Shown: positions 41,762 through 51,387, counted from the stretch's first letter. The stretch is 64,000 nt of DNA from Soonwooa buanensis (GCF_900167905.1 NZ_FUYZ01000002.1:186001-250000); one strand, 5' to 3'. A program made the numbers and translations. The notes: a model not told the origin generated them from the sequence alone.

Positions 41762-43444
41762 CTATTCTTTCTTAGATTTGGGAATATTTAGCTCAAACGG
41801 AACTTTTTCTTCTACTCGTTTGTCTTTGTCTTTTTTGTATCGAACTATAATATAAGCAGGTTTCTTCACATATTGTAACAACGAATTTTCACTCGCATAA
41901 TCGTAGTTTTCTATTCTTACAGTAGATAAAGCATGTTTTTTGTCTTCTTTGGTAAATGCATAGATCGCAGAAACATCTTCTAGACTTGGTTCGTTTTTAA
42001 GAATGGTTAATGTCACGCCATCTGGAGCAATACTCAAACCTTTTGGTAGTCGATTAATTGGATATTCTTTATCATAATAATTAGTGATTCCGAAATCGAT
42101 GTCTCCAATTATTTTGGTCGGTTTCATAGCTTTTGGAGAAAATCGGACCGCTCGTAAGTTTCCAGAGCTATTAGAATTTCCTATATCGAAATAATCGTTT
42201 TCAGTAAATATATCATCAATTGCTACAGTGTCTTTTTTATCCCCAATTAATTTAACATGTTCAAAAGTCATGTTAGTGTTTTTGTTATTGTAACCGTATG
42301 GAACAGATGTGTATAAAATAAAATCTTCAGATTCATTTAATTTTACGGGAACTGTAAGATAATTAGTTTTTAAAGCTTTTTGAATGGATTCTCTTTCAAT
42401 ATTTGCTAAAGGAAGGAATTCAGTTTCATCTGTAATTGCTTTTGTAGGTTTGGCTTCTGGCTTCACGTTACCCAAATCGATTTCTACCACTTTCCCTTTT
42501 TGTGATCTTAAAAAGAACTCAACTTTGTTAATTTTTCCATTCGCTTGTAGATTGACGATATAAAGTGGATGGAATTTGTGTAATGGATCTTTATCCAATT
42601 CTTTATATTTTGCTTTTATATCCATGTATTCGGAAAGAAGTTCAGGATAAGGCATGTCATGATTTCGATACCACAAATAATGTCTAAAATCATTAATCCT
42701 GCCTTCGCTTGCTAGGGTTTTTCCATTTTCGTCAATCAGACTCATTTCTAGTCTTGCAAAGCTTGCACGAGTGAGACTATCTTTTGTTTCAACGGAAGTA
42801 TAATTTGGTCTTTCTATACTTTCGCGATGGAATAAATAATCACCGTAACCAGGCTCTTTCGGTAAAACATATTCTTCCTTTTTGGAAGACGTATCTTTTC
42901 TTTCAAAAACATCATAGGTGTAATCATAACTCTGTCTCACTGCTTTGTTTTCGACTAATAATGTTGCGCTATCATTTGTCATATTTAAAAGGCTTACCTC
43001 AACAGAATCTTTTAATATCGATTTTCCAATGTCTTTTGCACTTAATGAAAATTTATAATAGGTTTCTGGAACAAAAACAGAAAGCTTAGTATGTATGCTG
43101 CCGTCCTTTTGAGGCGTTAAAACATATTGATAAGGAAATTGTAGTTCGTAACCAATATCGGTCTCTATATGATCGTCTTCAGTATATATTTTAAAATTCT
43201 TGACTACTGTTGCTTTAAAATTTTCAATATTAAATGCACTATCTTTATAGATGACAGGTTCAGTGTTTAGGTTGTACAAATCGAGATTTTTGTAAAAGCC
43301 TGTGTTGTGATAACGGTCTTCGAGTTTTGCATAATCTAAGAAGAGTTGCTGCCGCTCATCCAGTCCTTGCTTACAAGCTGTTATCAACAATGCTGAAAAT
43401 ATTAAGATGATATTAAAGCACCGTAAATTGTTCATTTTTTTCAT
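41762..43444 (-). CDS. Large lipoprotein of unknown function
   Basis: A 560-residue protein with a lipoprotein signal (IILIFSALLITACKQG, Cys about 24). The mature part alternates beta-rich sections without a recognised domain: DLYNLNTEPVIYKDSAFN, ATVVKNFKIYTEDDHIETDI, a DUF-like middle with FRHYLWYRNHDMPYPELL, and a C-terminal immunoglobulin-like look (IIVRYKKDKDKRVEEKVPFE). The start could also be the ATG three codons on. It is transcribed toward the tRNA terminator and is separated from the M13 peptidase by a terminator, so it forms its own unit. Confidence 0.8.
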   Translation of the reverse strand: MKKMNNLRCFNIILIFSALLITACKQGLDERQQLFLDYAKLEDRYHNTGFYKNLDLYNLNTEPVIYKDSAFNIENFKATVVKNFKIYTEDDHIETDIGYELQFPYQYVLTPQKDGSIHTKLSVFVPETYYKFSLSAKDIGKSILKDSVEVSLLNMTNDSATLLVENKAVRQSYDYTYDVFERKDTSSKKEEYVLPKEPGYGDYLFHRESIERPNYTSVETKDSLTRASFARLEMSLIDENGKTLASEGRINDFRHYLWYRNHDMPYPELLSEYMDIKAKYKELDKDPLHKFHPLYIVNLQANGKINKVEFFLRSQKGKVVEIDLGNVKPEAKPTKAITDETEFLPLANIERESIQKALKTNYLTVPVKLNESEDFILYTSVPYGYNNKNTNMTFEHVKLIGDKKDTVAIDDIFTENDYFDIGNSNSSGNLRAVRFSPKAMKPTKIIGDIDFGITNYYDKEYPINRLPKGLSIAPDGVTLTILKNEPSLEDVSAIYAFTKEDKKHALSTVRIENYDYASENSLLQYVKKPAYIIVRYKKDKDKRVEEKVPFELNIPKSKKE

Positions 43445-43558
43445 TTTATAGATTGTTTTTTATAAATTTAAAATAAATAATCTATTAATAACAAGAAAAT
43501 AATAGCTTATATCAAGTCTATGCAAAGACTATTTTTGACCACATTAATTCAAAAAATA

Positions 43559-43586
43559 AAAGGCTATCCAAAATCGGATAGCCTTT
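43559..43586 (-). terminator. Terminator of the M13 peptidase gene
   Basis: GGCTATCC (43562-43569) pairs with GGATAGCC (43576-43583), extended by AAA/TTT; on the minus strand a T-run follows. It lies 16 bases beyond the stop. Confidence 0.85.
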
Positions 43587-43601
43587 GTTGTAAGTTTTCT
43601 A

Positions 43602-45674
43602 TTACCAGATTTTAATTCTGTCTTCTGGCTTTTTGTAAAGTTTATCACCTTCTTTGATGTCGAAAGCTTTGAAGAATGCATCAACATTAACTAAAGGTCC
43701 AACCGCGCGGTACATTCCCGGTGAATGCGGATCGGTTTTTACCTGATTTGTCAAGAATTTTTCTGTTGCCTTAGTTCTCCAAACGGTTGCCCAGCTCAAG
43801 AAGAATCTTTGATCTTGCGTATAACCACTTATTAAGCCTGGATTTCCTTTATCTTTAAGATACATTTGTAAAGCGTCATAAGCTACCGCAACACCTCCTA
43901 AATCGCCGATATTTTCCCCCATTGTGAAAGTTCCGTTAACTTTTGTTCCTGGTACTGGTTCGTAGCTAGAGTATTGCTCGCCTAATTTTTTAGTAGCTGC
44001 TTCGAAGTTTTTACGATCGTCATCTGTCCACCAATTATTTAGATTTCCATCACCATCAAATTTGGAACCGCTGTCATCAAAACCGTGTCCGATTTCGTGA
44101 CCGATAACCGCTCCAATTCCACCAAAATTAACTGCAGGATCTGCTTTAAAGTTAAAGAAAGGCGGCTGAAGAATTCCCGCAGGGAAAACGATTTCGTTGT
44201 TAGATGGACTGTAATAAGCGTTAACCGTTTGTGGTGTCATGCCCCATTTTGTTTTGTCAACTGCTTTGCCAACTTTTTCTAAATTTTTAGAATAACGCCA
44301 AGCCGAAACATTTTTTAAATTTTCATAAAGAGAAATCTTGTTAGGACCTTCGATATTTAGTTTAGAATAATCTTCCCATTTGTCTGGATATGCCACTTTA
44401 ACAGTGAATTTAGATAATTTTTCTAAAGCTTTTTGTTTGGTTGTTGCAGACATCCATTCTAGCTCAGAAATATGTTTTTGGTAGCTTTTTACAAGATAAC
44501 CAATCAACTCTTCCATTTGTGTTTTTGCTTCTTCTGGAAAGTATTTTTCAACATACAACTTTCCGAAAGCTTCTCCCAAAACCCCATTGATCATTTGCAG
44601 ACCACGCTTGTTAAGCGCACGTTGCTCTTCTTGACCTTGTAGATATTTGCTATAGAAATCGAAATTCAGTTTGTCCATGTTTTGATTCAGAACACCTGCG
44701 TTGCCAGAAAGCAATCTCACCTTCATATAATCTTTTAGTAAAGGCAGATTTTTCTCATTAATAAAACTATCCAACTTCTCATAATAAGCCAATTCTCCAA
44801 TGATAACGCGGTCTGTGTTAACACCAACATTTTTTAAATATTGCGGTAAATTAACGTTCTTAACCATTGCTGATAATTCGGCAGTTGTCTTTGGGTTATA
44901 ACGCTTGTTAGCATCGCGACCTTGTTCTAAAGTTAAATAAGTTTTAGCCAAAGATTTTTCGAGGTCAACGATATTTTTTGCAACTTCAGAACTGTTTTTA
45001 TTTCCTAAAACATTTAATAAAGCAGTAATATGTTTTTGATATTCTGCTAAAGTTTTTGCGTTGGCTTCGTTTTCTTTTTGATAATAATCTTTTCCTAAAC
45101 CAAGATCTGCAGCGCCAAGATAAATGGCGTTGTTTTTAGAATCTTTAAGGTCTGGACCAACGCGCCAATCGTATAAAGGATTGTCGCCATATTTGGTCGC
45201 TTGATCAAGATATGATTGCAAATCTTTAAGATTTTTGATGGCATCAATTTTCTTAAAATCTGCTTGTATAGGCTTGAGACCGTCAGCGTCTCTTTTCTTT
45301 AAATCCATATAAGATGCGTAAAGATCTTGGATTTTTTTACCTTCGGTACCAGCCGTGAATTTGTCTGTTAAAATATGATTGAGAATGTCTAACGATGCTT
45401 CGTCTGTTTTCTCACGAAGTTCGTTAAAAGAACCCCAACTAGCTTTATCCGCAGGTATTTTGGCAGTTTTTACCCAGTTACCATTAACGTAACTGAAAAA
45501 ATCATCTTGAGGTCTTACAGATTTGTCCATCATCGACAAGTCGATGCCTGCTTCTTGATATTGTTTTGTACTATTAGAAACGGGAGTTTTTGCAGCTCCG
45601 TTTGTTTGCGCTACTGCATGATTACTAACTAGCAATCCGCAAAATGCGATTACACCAATCGTTACTTTCTTCAT
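43602..45674 (-). CDS. M13-family zinc metallopeptidase (PepO-like)
   Basis: A 690-residue exported endopeptidase of the neprilysin family. A signal peptide (to HAVAQ) is followed by the N-terminal half typical of PepO (DLSMMDKSVRPQDDFFSYVN, GNWVKTAKIPADKASWGSFN) and the catalytic half with NAYYSPSNNEIVFPAGILQP, the zinc motif HEIGH in GAVIGHEIGHGFDD, the third ligand in GENIGDLGGVAVAY, and the substrate-side end SPGMYRAVGPLVNVDAFFKA. It should cleave short peptides in the periplasm or outside the cell. The length is usual for the family. It is transcribed alone. Confidence 0.95.
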   Translation of the reverse strand: MKKVTIGVIAFCGLLVSNHAVAQTNGAAKTPVSNSTKQYQEAGIDLSMMDKSVRPQDDFFSYVNGNWVKTAKIPADKASWGSFNELREKTDEASLDILNHILTDKFTAGTEGKKIQDLYASYMDLKKRDADGLKPIQADFKKIDAIKNLKDLQSYLDQATKYGDNPLYDWRVGPDLKDSKNNAIYLGAADLGLGKDYYQKENEANAKTLAEYQKHITALLNVLGNKNSSEVAKNIVDLEKSLAKTYLTLEQGRDANKRYNPKTTAELSAMVKNVNLPQYLKNVGVNTDRVIIGELAYYEKLDSFINEKNLPLLKDYMKVRLLSGNAGVLNQNMDKLNFDFYSKYLQGQEEQRALNKRGLQMINGVLGEAFGKLYVEKYFPEEAKTQMEELIGYLVKSYQKHISELEWMSATTKQKALEKLSKFTVKVAYPDKWEDYSKLNIEGPNKISLYENLKNVSAWRYSKNLEKVGKAVDKTKWGMTPQTVNAYYSPSNNEIVFPAGILQPPFFNFKADPAVNFGGIGAVIGHEIGHGFDDSGSKFDGDGNLNNWWTDDDRKNFEAATKKLGEQYSSYEPVPGTKVNGTFTMGENIGDLGGVAVAYDALQMYLKDKGNPGLISGYTQDQRFFLSWATVWRTKATEKFLTNQVKTDPHSPGMYRAVGPLVNVDAFFKAFDIKEGDKLYKKPEDRIKIW

Positions 45675-45740
45675 TTTTTGAAATTAATAGCATTAAAGAT
45701 AAGTATTTATTTTTGGACAGACTTCGATTTTAAACATAAA

Positions 45741-45768
45741 AAAACCTCACTGTTGCTAGTGAGGTTTT
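45741..45768 (-). terminator. Terminator of the SurA-like operon
   Basis: AAAACCTCACT, loop GTTGCT, AGTGAGGTTTT; on the minus strand the stem is followed by T-rich sequence, 16 bases after the stop of the SurA-like gene. Confidence 0.85.
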
Positions 45769-45784
45769 ATATTTTTAATAAAAA

Positions 45785-47137
45785 TTACTTCTTTTTAGTA
45801 AGCGCATCTTTTATTTTGCAATCGTTGTATTTATCATCAATTGAAATAAAAATATTTGGGATTTTAGATTTCACCCATTTGTCAACAATTTCGCCTTTCT
45901 TTTTGTTAAGAGCATAGTCTTTAACTCTTTCGTAATCTGTGTTAAGGTCTAATGTATGTGCGTCGATAATGTCATTTACACTTACGATAGATACTGCTTG
46001 TTTTCTATTAACAGTTTCTTCGAAAGGCTCCGTAATATCGTCTTTGTTAAGACCTGCAATTTGATAAGAAATGGTTGGGTCTAGGTGAAGTTTTTCGATT
46101 TTGTCACCACCATCTTGAGATTGCATAACACCTGCGTTAAATTTAGTTGACTTATCGTCAGAATACTTGTAGGCTGCATCTTTGAAAGTTATTTTCTTAT
46201 CCAAAATCTGCTGACGAATATCTTCCAACTGTTTTTTAGTAGCTGCAATTTCTTCTTTGGTTGGTGTTGCTTTTAACAAAATATGTCTCGCATCGTATTT
46301 GTTACCAGTTCTTTTAATCAATTGAATTAAATGGAAACCAAACTCTGATTCTACAGGATCTGACAGTTCGCCATCTTGTAGGTTAAGCGCAGCCGCTTCG
46401 AAAGGCTTTACCATTTGCCCTTTGTTAATGGCTTTGTAAAGTCCGCCGTTAGAAGCTGAGCCTTCATCTTCGGAGTAGATTCTTGCTTGCGTTTCGAAAG
46501 ACTCACCAGCTTCGATATCTTTTTTAATTTTGTTAAGTTTATCAATTAACTCTTGCTTGTGAGCTTCCGTTAACTTCGGGAAAATACTGATTTTACCCAA
46601 TACAACTTCGTCCTTAACTTGCGGTAATTGAAATTTGAATTGGTTGAAAAAATCCGTCACTTCGTTAGGTGTAACGTCTGTTTTGTCAGTAATTCTCGCA
46701 TATTTTTGTTGTCCGTAATATTGGTCAGAGTCAATTTTTTCGATGGCGTTACGCATCTCATATCCTGTACGGAATTTGTACATGCCCAACATTGTCTTTT
46801 CATCTGGGAACTGAGACAAGATTTGGTTGTACTTTTGTAGTGCCATATCTTTGATCTGCGCCGAACGATTTTCGATAACAGTATCTCTTTTTGCCTCGTA
46901 GATAACGATTTTGTTATTAACGATGCTTGATAAAAACTCACACTTATCTGCAACTTTAGTCCCTTGTTGTTGTGCGTAGTTGGCTTGTTCTTCGATGTCG
47001 GATTCTAATACAATTTCGTCACCGATAACCGCAGCAATACCATCTAAGAACTGTCCAGGCTTTATTTGAGCATTAATTTTGGTGCTGAAAAGAACCAAGG
47101 CTAACAAAATAAAAACCGCTTTAAAATTATTTAACAT
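45785..47137 (-). CDS. SurA-like periplasmic peptidyl-prolyl isomerase
   Basis: A 450-residue chaperone with signal peptide (to KINAQ), the SurA N-domain (DGIAAVIGDEIVLESDIEEQ) and two parvulin domains: about 170-270 (VKDEVVLGKISIFPKLTEAH, YSEDEGSASNGGLYKAINKG, FEAAALNLQDGELSDPVESE) and about 280-375 (DARHILLKATPTKEEIAATK). It escorts outer-membrane proteins through the periplasm. The ATG at 47137 is chosen over one nine codons earlier, because the -7 box of its promoter (47161-47169) would lie too close to the earlier start. It is the last gene of the cluster with a second PPIase. Confidence 0.92.
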   Translation of the reverse strand: MLNNFKAVFILLALVLFSTKINAQIKPGQFLDGIAAVIGDEIVLESDIEEQANYAQQQGTKVADKCEFLSSIVNNKIVIYEAKRDTVIENRSAQIKDMALQKYNQILSQFPDEKTMLGMYKFRTGYEMRNAIEKIDSDQYYGQQKYARITDKTDVTPNEVTDFFNQFKFQLPQVKDEVVLGKISIFPKLTEAHKQELIDKLNKIKKDIEAGESFETQARIYSEDEGSASNGGLYKAINKGQMVKPFEAAALNLQDGELSDPVESEFGFHLIQLIKRTGNKYDARHILLKATPTKEEIAATKKQLEDIRQQILDKKITFKDAAYKYSDDKSTKFNAGVMQSQDGGDKIEKLHLDPTISYQIAGLNKDDITEPFEETVNRKQAVSIVSVNDIIDAHTLDLNTDYERVKDYALNKKKGEIVDKWVKSKIPNIFISIDDKYNDCKIKDALTKKK

Positions 47138-47160
47138 TATTTTTTGTGTAAAATTTGTTT

Positions 47161-47193
47161 GCAAAAATAGTATTATAAATGGATTGTAGTCAA
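47161..47193 (-). promoter_or_regulatory. Promoter of the SurA-like gene
   Basis: On the minus strand TTG (47193-47191), 21 bases, then TATTTTTGC (47169-47161). The spacer is slightly longer than the ideal 19. It lies 24 bases before the chosen ATG and supports that start. Confidence 0.6.
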
Positions 47194-47206
47194 TCTTTTA
47201 TTATAA

Positions 47207-49036
47207 TTATTTCTTAAAAGTCTTCTTTAAATCTTCAACAAAACCAGGTTGAATCTCCACTTTAACTTTCTTTTTTTGATTGGCAAGTGTCTCTTGCAAC
47301 ATAGCTTCTGTCATCGCATCTTTCACCGTGTCTTGCGCTTCTTCGAAGGTCATTGTTTCTTCTGGTAAAAGTTCATCCACTGCAACAATAACTTCGCGGT
47401 CTTTAACTTTAGTCTGATGAATTCCTTGTTCGTAAGGTACTTTATATTCTGTGAAAACTTCCGCTGTAGCAGGTACTTTTCCTTCTTCGAAGCTTACTAA
47501 GATTTTGTTCTTATCACTAAGTTTTTTATCATATTTAGCTTTAAGAGCTTCCCACTTTTTAGTATCGGACATTTCTTTTTTAACTTCCGAAACTAGCTTA
47601 GAATCCGAAATAATCGCTACACGACTTTTAGCACTTTTTTCCCATTTGTATTGGTCTTTATGGCTTTCGTAGTAAGCTTTTTGTTTTGCAACATCTTTGT
47701 TGATTTCAGCTTTTAGATAATCATCAAAAATCCATTGCGAATATAAGTTTTGACGAAGATCATCAAGTTCTTTTTTTATCTCAGGACGTTCTGTAAACTC
47801 TTCTGCAAAAGCGCTGTACACAGAATTGTCGATGTGATAATCGATTAATGCTGACCATTCTTTAGGCGTTATTTTATCAAGATCTTTGTAATTTTTCTCA
47901 ATAAAATTCTTTAGGTCAGAGTATTTTTCTGTTTTAGTTTTGTATTGGAAAAGTGGCGCCGACTGGTTTTTAAAAGCTTTGAAATCTGCATAACTTTTCT
48001 TAATGGTGGCAAGATCTGCATATTCTTTATAGTTGGGTGCCACCATAATGCTTTTTAGGACTTCGTCAGTCACCTGATTGGCGTACGTACTGTTTTTAAC
48101 TTCACGTATAAAAAACTCTTTATTGTCAGCCGTTAATTGATAAGGTTCAATATTATAAATGTTGAAAATAAAATATTTGTTATCAATTTTAACAGGTTCT
48201 GTTGTGTAGTAACCTTTTGTTTTCCCTTTGAACTGAGCATAAACTTCGTCCGGAAGAATAGGGGAGCCAAATACAAGTCCACCCGCTTTTCTTTCGTGGT
48301 CGGTAGAACCTAATTCTTTAGTAACATCTTCGAATTTTTTACCCGATTTTAAAGCTGAATATATTTTAGCTTTAGATTCATCGGTGTTAAAATCGTTTGG
48401 ATAAGAAATAGTCCCAAAAGTAATATAACCAAGACTTGGTCTTTTGTCCAAAACTTTAGCAAAAACAACACTTCCGTTTGCGCTGAAAAGCTTTGTATAA
48501 CTACCAACTGGTGTTTTTTCGATTTCGCCGAAAAGTTCGTTGTCAAGCGTACCAGCTTTTACAAAAGTCGCAGGAACTGGATTTTTAACATAAGTCAAAA
48601 TCGCGTCTTCCATTTTGGTTGTACCCGCCTTTACGTCTTTATAAATTTGATCGTAATTGTTGGTGTCGCCTTCTTCTTTAATAACGTTGAAAACCAAAAT
48701 TCGATATTCGTTTTGGTTTGCTTTAACATAGTTAGCAACGATTGGATCTAGAATAGCACTTGGGATCAATTTGGTCTCTTTAAGATCACGAACGCGCATC
48801 CCAACAGCATTACGGAAAGATGTAATTGTATCCGCTTTTTTCTCTTTTGCTAATTGTTGCAAAAGCATGAATTCTACTGTTGAGTTGATGGTTGCATCAA
48901 CGCCAGTGTTTTCTAATCCGTATTTATACTTTTCTTTAAAATCTTTAAGTGTGATACTTTGGTCGCCAACAACAAGGCTTTGACCAAATACAGCATGTGT
49001 TGCCAATGCTGCTAATACAAAAAGGCTCTTCTTCAT
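47207..49036 (-). CDS. PpiC/SurA-type peptidyl-prolyl isomerase
   Basis: A 609-residue periplasmic protein with signal peptide (to AVFGQ). It has an N-terminal SurA-like region (SLVVGDQSITLKDFKEKYKY), a central parvulin-like domain about 125-300 (YRILVFNVIKEEGDTNNYDQ, GLVFGSPILPDEVYAQFKGK) and a C-terminal domain rich in KQKAYYESHKDQYKWEKSAK-type helical repeats that may bind unfolded chains. It acts in outer-membrane protein quality control. It is 69 bases upstream of the SurA-like gene, on the same strand. The long C-terminal part is larger than in proteobacterial SurA. Confidence 0.85.
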   Translation of the reverse strand: MKKSLFVLAALATHAVFGQSLVVGDQSITLKDFKEKYKYGLENTGVDATINSTVEFMLLQQLAKEKKADTITSFRNAVGMRVRDLKETKLIPSAILDPIVANYVKANQNEYRILVFNVIKEEGDTNNYDQIYKDVKAGTTKMEDAILTYVKNPVPATFVKAGTLDNELFGEIEKTPVGSYTKLFSANGSVVFAKVLDKRPSLGYITFGTISYPNDFNTDESKAKIYSALKSGKKFEDVTKELGSTDHERKAGGLVFGSPILPDEVYAQFKGKTKGYYTTEPVKIDNKYFIFNIYNIEPYQLTADNKEFFIREVKNSTYANQVTDEVLKSIMVAPNYKEYADLATIKKSYADFKAFKNQSAPLFQYKTKTEKYSDLKNFIEKNYKDLDKITPKEWSALIDYHIDNSVYSAFAEEFTERPEIKKELDDLRQNLYSQWIFDDYLKAEINKDVAKQKAYYESHKDQYKWEKSAKSRVAIISDSKLVSEVKKEMSDTKKWEALKAKYDKKLSDKNKILVSFEEGKVPATAEVFTEYKVPYEQGIHQTKVKDREVIVAVDELLPEETMTFEEAQDTVKDAMTEAMLQETLANQKKKVKVEIQPGFVEDLKKTFKK

Positions 49037-49072
49037 TATTAAATATTGTTTTGATGTTCGAAAACAATCATT

Positions 49073-49993
49073 CTACATTGTCAATTCAAAAGTTGTTAAC
49101 TCACGGAATTGGTTGATACGACCTTTCAATTCTTCTTTAGTAACATCTTCTAGACGTACAGTTCCGAATTTTTCTACCGTGAAAGATGCCATTGCACTTC
49201 CTACGATAAGGGCGTTTTTAAGATTATCAAAACTGAAATCTCCAGTTTTTGTTATGTAAGCTGCAAGTCCACCTGCGAAAGTGTCACCAGCACCTGTTGG
49301 ATCAAATACTTCTTCTAATGGTAAAGCAGGAATTGCAAATATTTTCCCTTCGTGGAACAATAATGCACCGTGCTCACCTTTTTTAATAATCACGAATTTT
49401 GGACCTAAAGCATGGATTTTTTGAGCTGCTTTTACTAAAGAATATTCACCAGAAAGTTGTCTAGCTTCTTCGTCGTTAATTGTGATAACGTCCGTTTTAG
49501 CGATAACTTCCATCAAAAGATCCCAAGTAAGATCCATCCAGAAATTCATGGTGTCAAGGATAACCATTTTTGGTCTTTGACTCATTCTTTCCAAAACTGC
49601 TAATTGTACAGCAGGATGAAGATTTCCTAACATTAAAACATCAGCGTCAGCAAAACTTGCAGGAATTTTTGGATCAAAATTTTCTAAAACATTAAGCTCT
49701 GTCACCAACGTATCACGAGAGTTAAGATCGTTATGGTATTTTCCACTCCAGAAGAAAGTTTTCCCTTCCTTAATGATTTCTACACCATCGATATTGATGT
49801 TTTTTGACGTTAACATATCCAAATAGCCTTGCGGAAAGTCGCCACCAATTACAGAAACCAATCCAACTTCTGCCTCCAAAGCTGAAGCTGCAAGTCCAAT
49901 GTAAGTTGCTGCTCCTCCTAGGATTTTGTCTGTTTTTCCGAATGGTGTTTCGATGGCATCAAATGCTACTGTTCCTACTGCTAGTAATTTCAT
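49073..49993 (-). CDS. PfkB-family carbohydrate/nucleoside kinase
   Basis: A 306-residue kinase: N-terminal GGAATYIGLAASALEAEVGL, glycine-rich region and the C-terminal catalytic signature DPTGAGDTFAGGLAAYITKT, with the catalytic Asp in GAGD. Similar flavobacterial proteins are annotated as sugar kinases, adenosine kinases or IcfA-type; the substrate cannot be decided. The gene lies 29 bases after gldD and 36 before the PPIase, so it is the middle gene of an operon headed by gldD. The cell location is cytoplasmic. Confidence 0.9.
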   Translation of the reverse strand: MKLLAVGTVAFDAIETPFGKTDKILGGAATYIGLAASALEAEVGLVSVIGGDFPQGYLDMLTSKNINIDGVEIIKEGKTFFWSGKYHNDLNSRDTLVTELNVLENFDPKIPASFADADVLMLGNLHPAVQLAVLERMSQRPKMVILDTMNFWMDLTWDLLMEVIAKTDVITINDEEARQLSGEYSLVKAAQKIHALGPKFVIIKKGEHGALLFHEGKIFAIPALPLEEVFDPTGAGDTFAGGLAAYITKTGDFSFDNLKNALIVGSAMASFTVEKFGTVRLEDVTKEELKGRINQFRELTTFELTM

Positions 49994-50022
49994 ATCTATA
50001 GGTCTTTATTTTAAGTTAAATT

Positions 50023-50580
50023 TTATTTTTTCCACTCGAATGTGTCAATCAAATGGAGCATATCTTTTTTAATATAATCTACCGCTGGTGCCAAAGAATC
50101 TGGCTTTGGGCGGGTGTTGAAATATAAATTTCCTGTTAAAAAATGCTTCGTGCTATCCGTTACATAAAACTGAATGTTAGAGGCTGTCTGTCCTTGCAAT
50201 TCGTAAAAATTACCATAGACTTTCTTTTCTGGATAAGCGAAACTTTTGGTGTCGATTGCCGTAGCTTTTATCGTATGCTCATACACCATTCTTTCTGCTT
50301 CCTTTAGATGAGTTTGGAAGTCGCTGGTTATCGGAAGATAAGTAATGAAGATTTTTGCCTTCATCCCTTTGTAGTTGATGTTGTACCAACAAGGTTTTTT
50401 AGCATCTTGTATCACCGCAAAATCCGAATAATCAAATTGAAATGGACATGCACTATTAAAGGTCTGATAGCGAGGTTTGGGATATTCTAACCTCAAATCG
50501 CCGCTTGGCTTGGGCATAACCTCTTTTCCACAAGAAGCGAGCGTTGCCAAAACAGTAAGTCCTAATAGCTTTTTTAACAT
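50023..50580 (-). CDS. gldD: Gliding motility lipoprotein GldD
   Basis: A 185-residue lipoprotein (lipobox LASCGKE, Cys 17) with the GldD segments PKPSGDLRLEYPKPRYQTF, CPFQFDYSDFAVIQDAKKPC, WYNINYKGMKAKIFITYLPI and LTGNLYFNTRPKPDSLAPAV. GldD is needed for gliding and chitin use in Flavobacterium johnsoniae and is linked to the type IX machinery; GldD also occurs in non-gliding relatives. It heads the operon that continues into the PfkB kinase. Its ATG begins five bases past the -7 box, so the mRNA is probably leaderless. Confidence 0.93.
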   Translation of the reverse strand: MLKKLLGLTVLATLASCGKEVMPKPSGDLRLEYPKPRYQTFNSACPFQFDYSDFAVIQDAKKPCWYNINYKGMKAKIFITYLPITSDFQTHLKEAERMVYEHTIKATAIDTKSFAYPEKKVYGNFYELQGQTASNIQFYVTDSTKHFLTGNLYFNTRPKPDSLAPAVDYIKKDMLHLIDTFEWKK

Positions 50581-50583
50581 CTG

Positions 50584-50592
50584 GCAAAAATA
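50584..50592 (-). promoter_or_regulatory. -7 box directly before the gldD start
   Basis: TATTTTTGC on the minus strand; the gldD ATG starts at 50580. No TTG lies at the ideal -33 position. The same arrangement (box, four bases, ATG) is seen at 10822, so both transcripts may start on the ATG. Confidence 0.6.
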
Positions 50593-50755
50593 GTGATTAG
50601 ATTTTAGATACTATACATTATAAAATATAAAAAATTCTTAATTGTTCGACTTTTAGTTGGTATTAAATCAAATTCTGGAAAATAAGGATAAATACGAGCT
50701 TTGATAAGTGCTTGATAATTTGTTGTTTAAACTTAAATAAAATTTTAAAAATACT

Positions 50756-50787
50756 ATTGTGGGATTAATAAAAATTACTAATTTTGC
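50756..50787 (+). promoter_or_regulatory. Promoter of rplS
   Basis: TTG (50757-50759), exactly 19 bases, TAATTTTGC (50779-50787). It is a full consensus promoter, 71 bases before the rplS ATG, so the leader is moderately long and could carry autoregulation. Confidence 0.8.
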
Positions 50788-50857
50788 AATCTGTTAACCA
50801 ACCTCTGACGATAGACGTGAAAGTTGCTTGACTTTGAATTATTTTATTTTATAAATA

Positions 50858-51214
50858 ATGGATTTAATTAAGTACGTACAAGAGAAGTACATTGACAAAA
50901 AAGATTTCCCAAGTTTCAAAGCTGGTGATACTATCACTGTTTATTACGAAATTAAGGAAGGTCAAAAAACAAGAACTCAGTTCTTCAAAGGTGTTGTTAT
51001 CCAATTGAGAGGAACTGGTGCTACTAAAACATTTACTATCAGAAAAATGAGTGGAGATGTTGGTGTAGAAAGAGTTTTCCCAATCAACATGCCTGCACTT
51101 CAAAAAATTGAAGTTAACAGAGAAGGTAGAGTTAGAAGAGCTAGAATCTACTACTTCCGTAATCTTAGAGGTAAAAAAGCAAGAATTAAAGATAAGTCTT
51201 TCGGAGGTAAATAA
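50858..51214 (+). CDS. rplS: Ribosomal protein L19
   Basis: A 118-residue large-subunit ribosomal protein located near the 30S interface. The family blocks are clear: FKAGDTITVYYEIKEGQKTR, QFFKGVVIQLRGTGATKTFT, RKMSGDVGVERVFPINMP and RVRRARIYYFRNLRGKKARI. The length is usual for Bacteroidota. It is a single-gene unit here, with its own consensus promoter and terminator, rather than part of the trmD operon seen in other phyla. It is divergent from gldD. Confidence 0.97.
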   Translation: MDLIKYVQEKYIDKKDFPSFKAGDTITVYYEIKEGQKTRTQFFKGVVIQLRGTGATKTFTIRKMSGDVGVERVFPINMPALQKIEVNREGRVRRARIYYFRNLRGKKARIKDKSFGGK

Positions 51215-51236
51215 TCCGCAGATTATATCTAACAAT

Positions 51237-51266
51237 AAAAGCCACGTCGCAAGATGTGGCTTTTTT
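51237..51266 (+). terminator. Terminator of rplS
   Basis: AAAAGCCAC, a loop of ten, GTGGCTTTTTT: a stem followed by a T-run 22 bases after the rplS stop. Confidence 0.85.
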
Positions 51267-51283
51267 GTTTTTAAATTTTAGTT

Positions 51284-51370
51284 ATGAATTATGAATTATG
51301 AATTATGAATTATGAATTATGAATTATGAATTATGAATTATTTTTGTCTAAGGTCTAAGGTCTAAGGTCT
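51284..51370. repeat. Two adjacent heptanucleotide tandem repeats
   Basis: ATGAATT is repeated eight times without error (51284-51339). Six bases on, GTCTAAGGTCTAAGGTCTAA and onward gives TAAGGTC three times (51349-51369). Both units are seven bases long. The array lies between the rplS terminator and the terminator of the TonB receptor, so it is not in a coding region. Confidence 0.95.
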
Positions 51371-51387
51371 CCAGTTTTAATCATAAA

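Noticed and set aside
51284-51370. CRISPR array
   Set aside because: The units are seven bases with no spacers; it is a simple tandem repeat.
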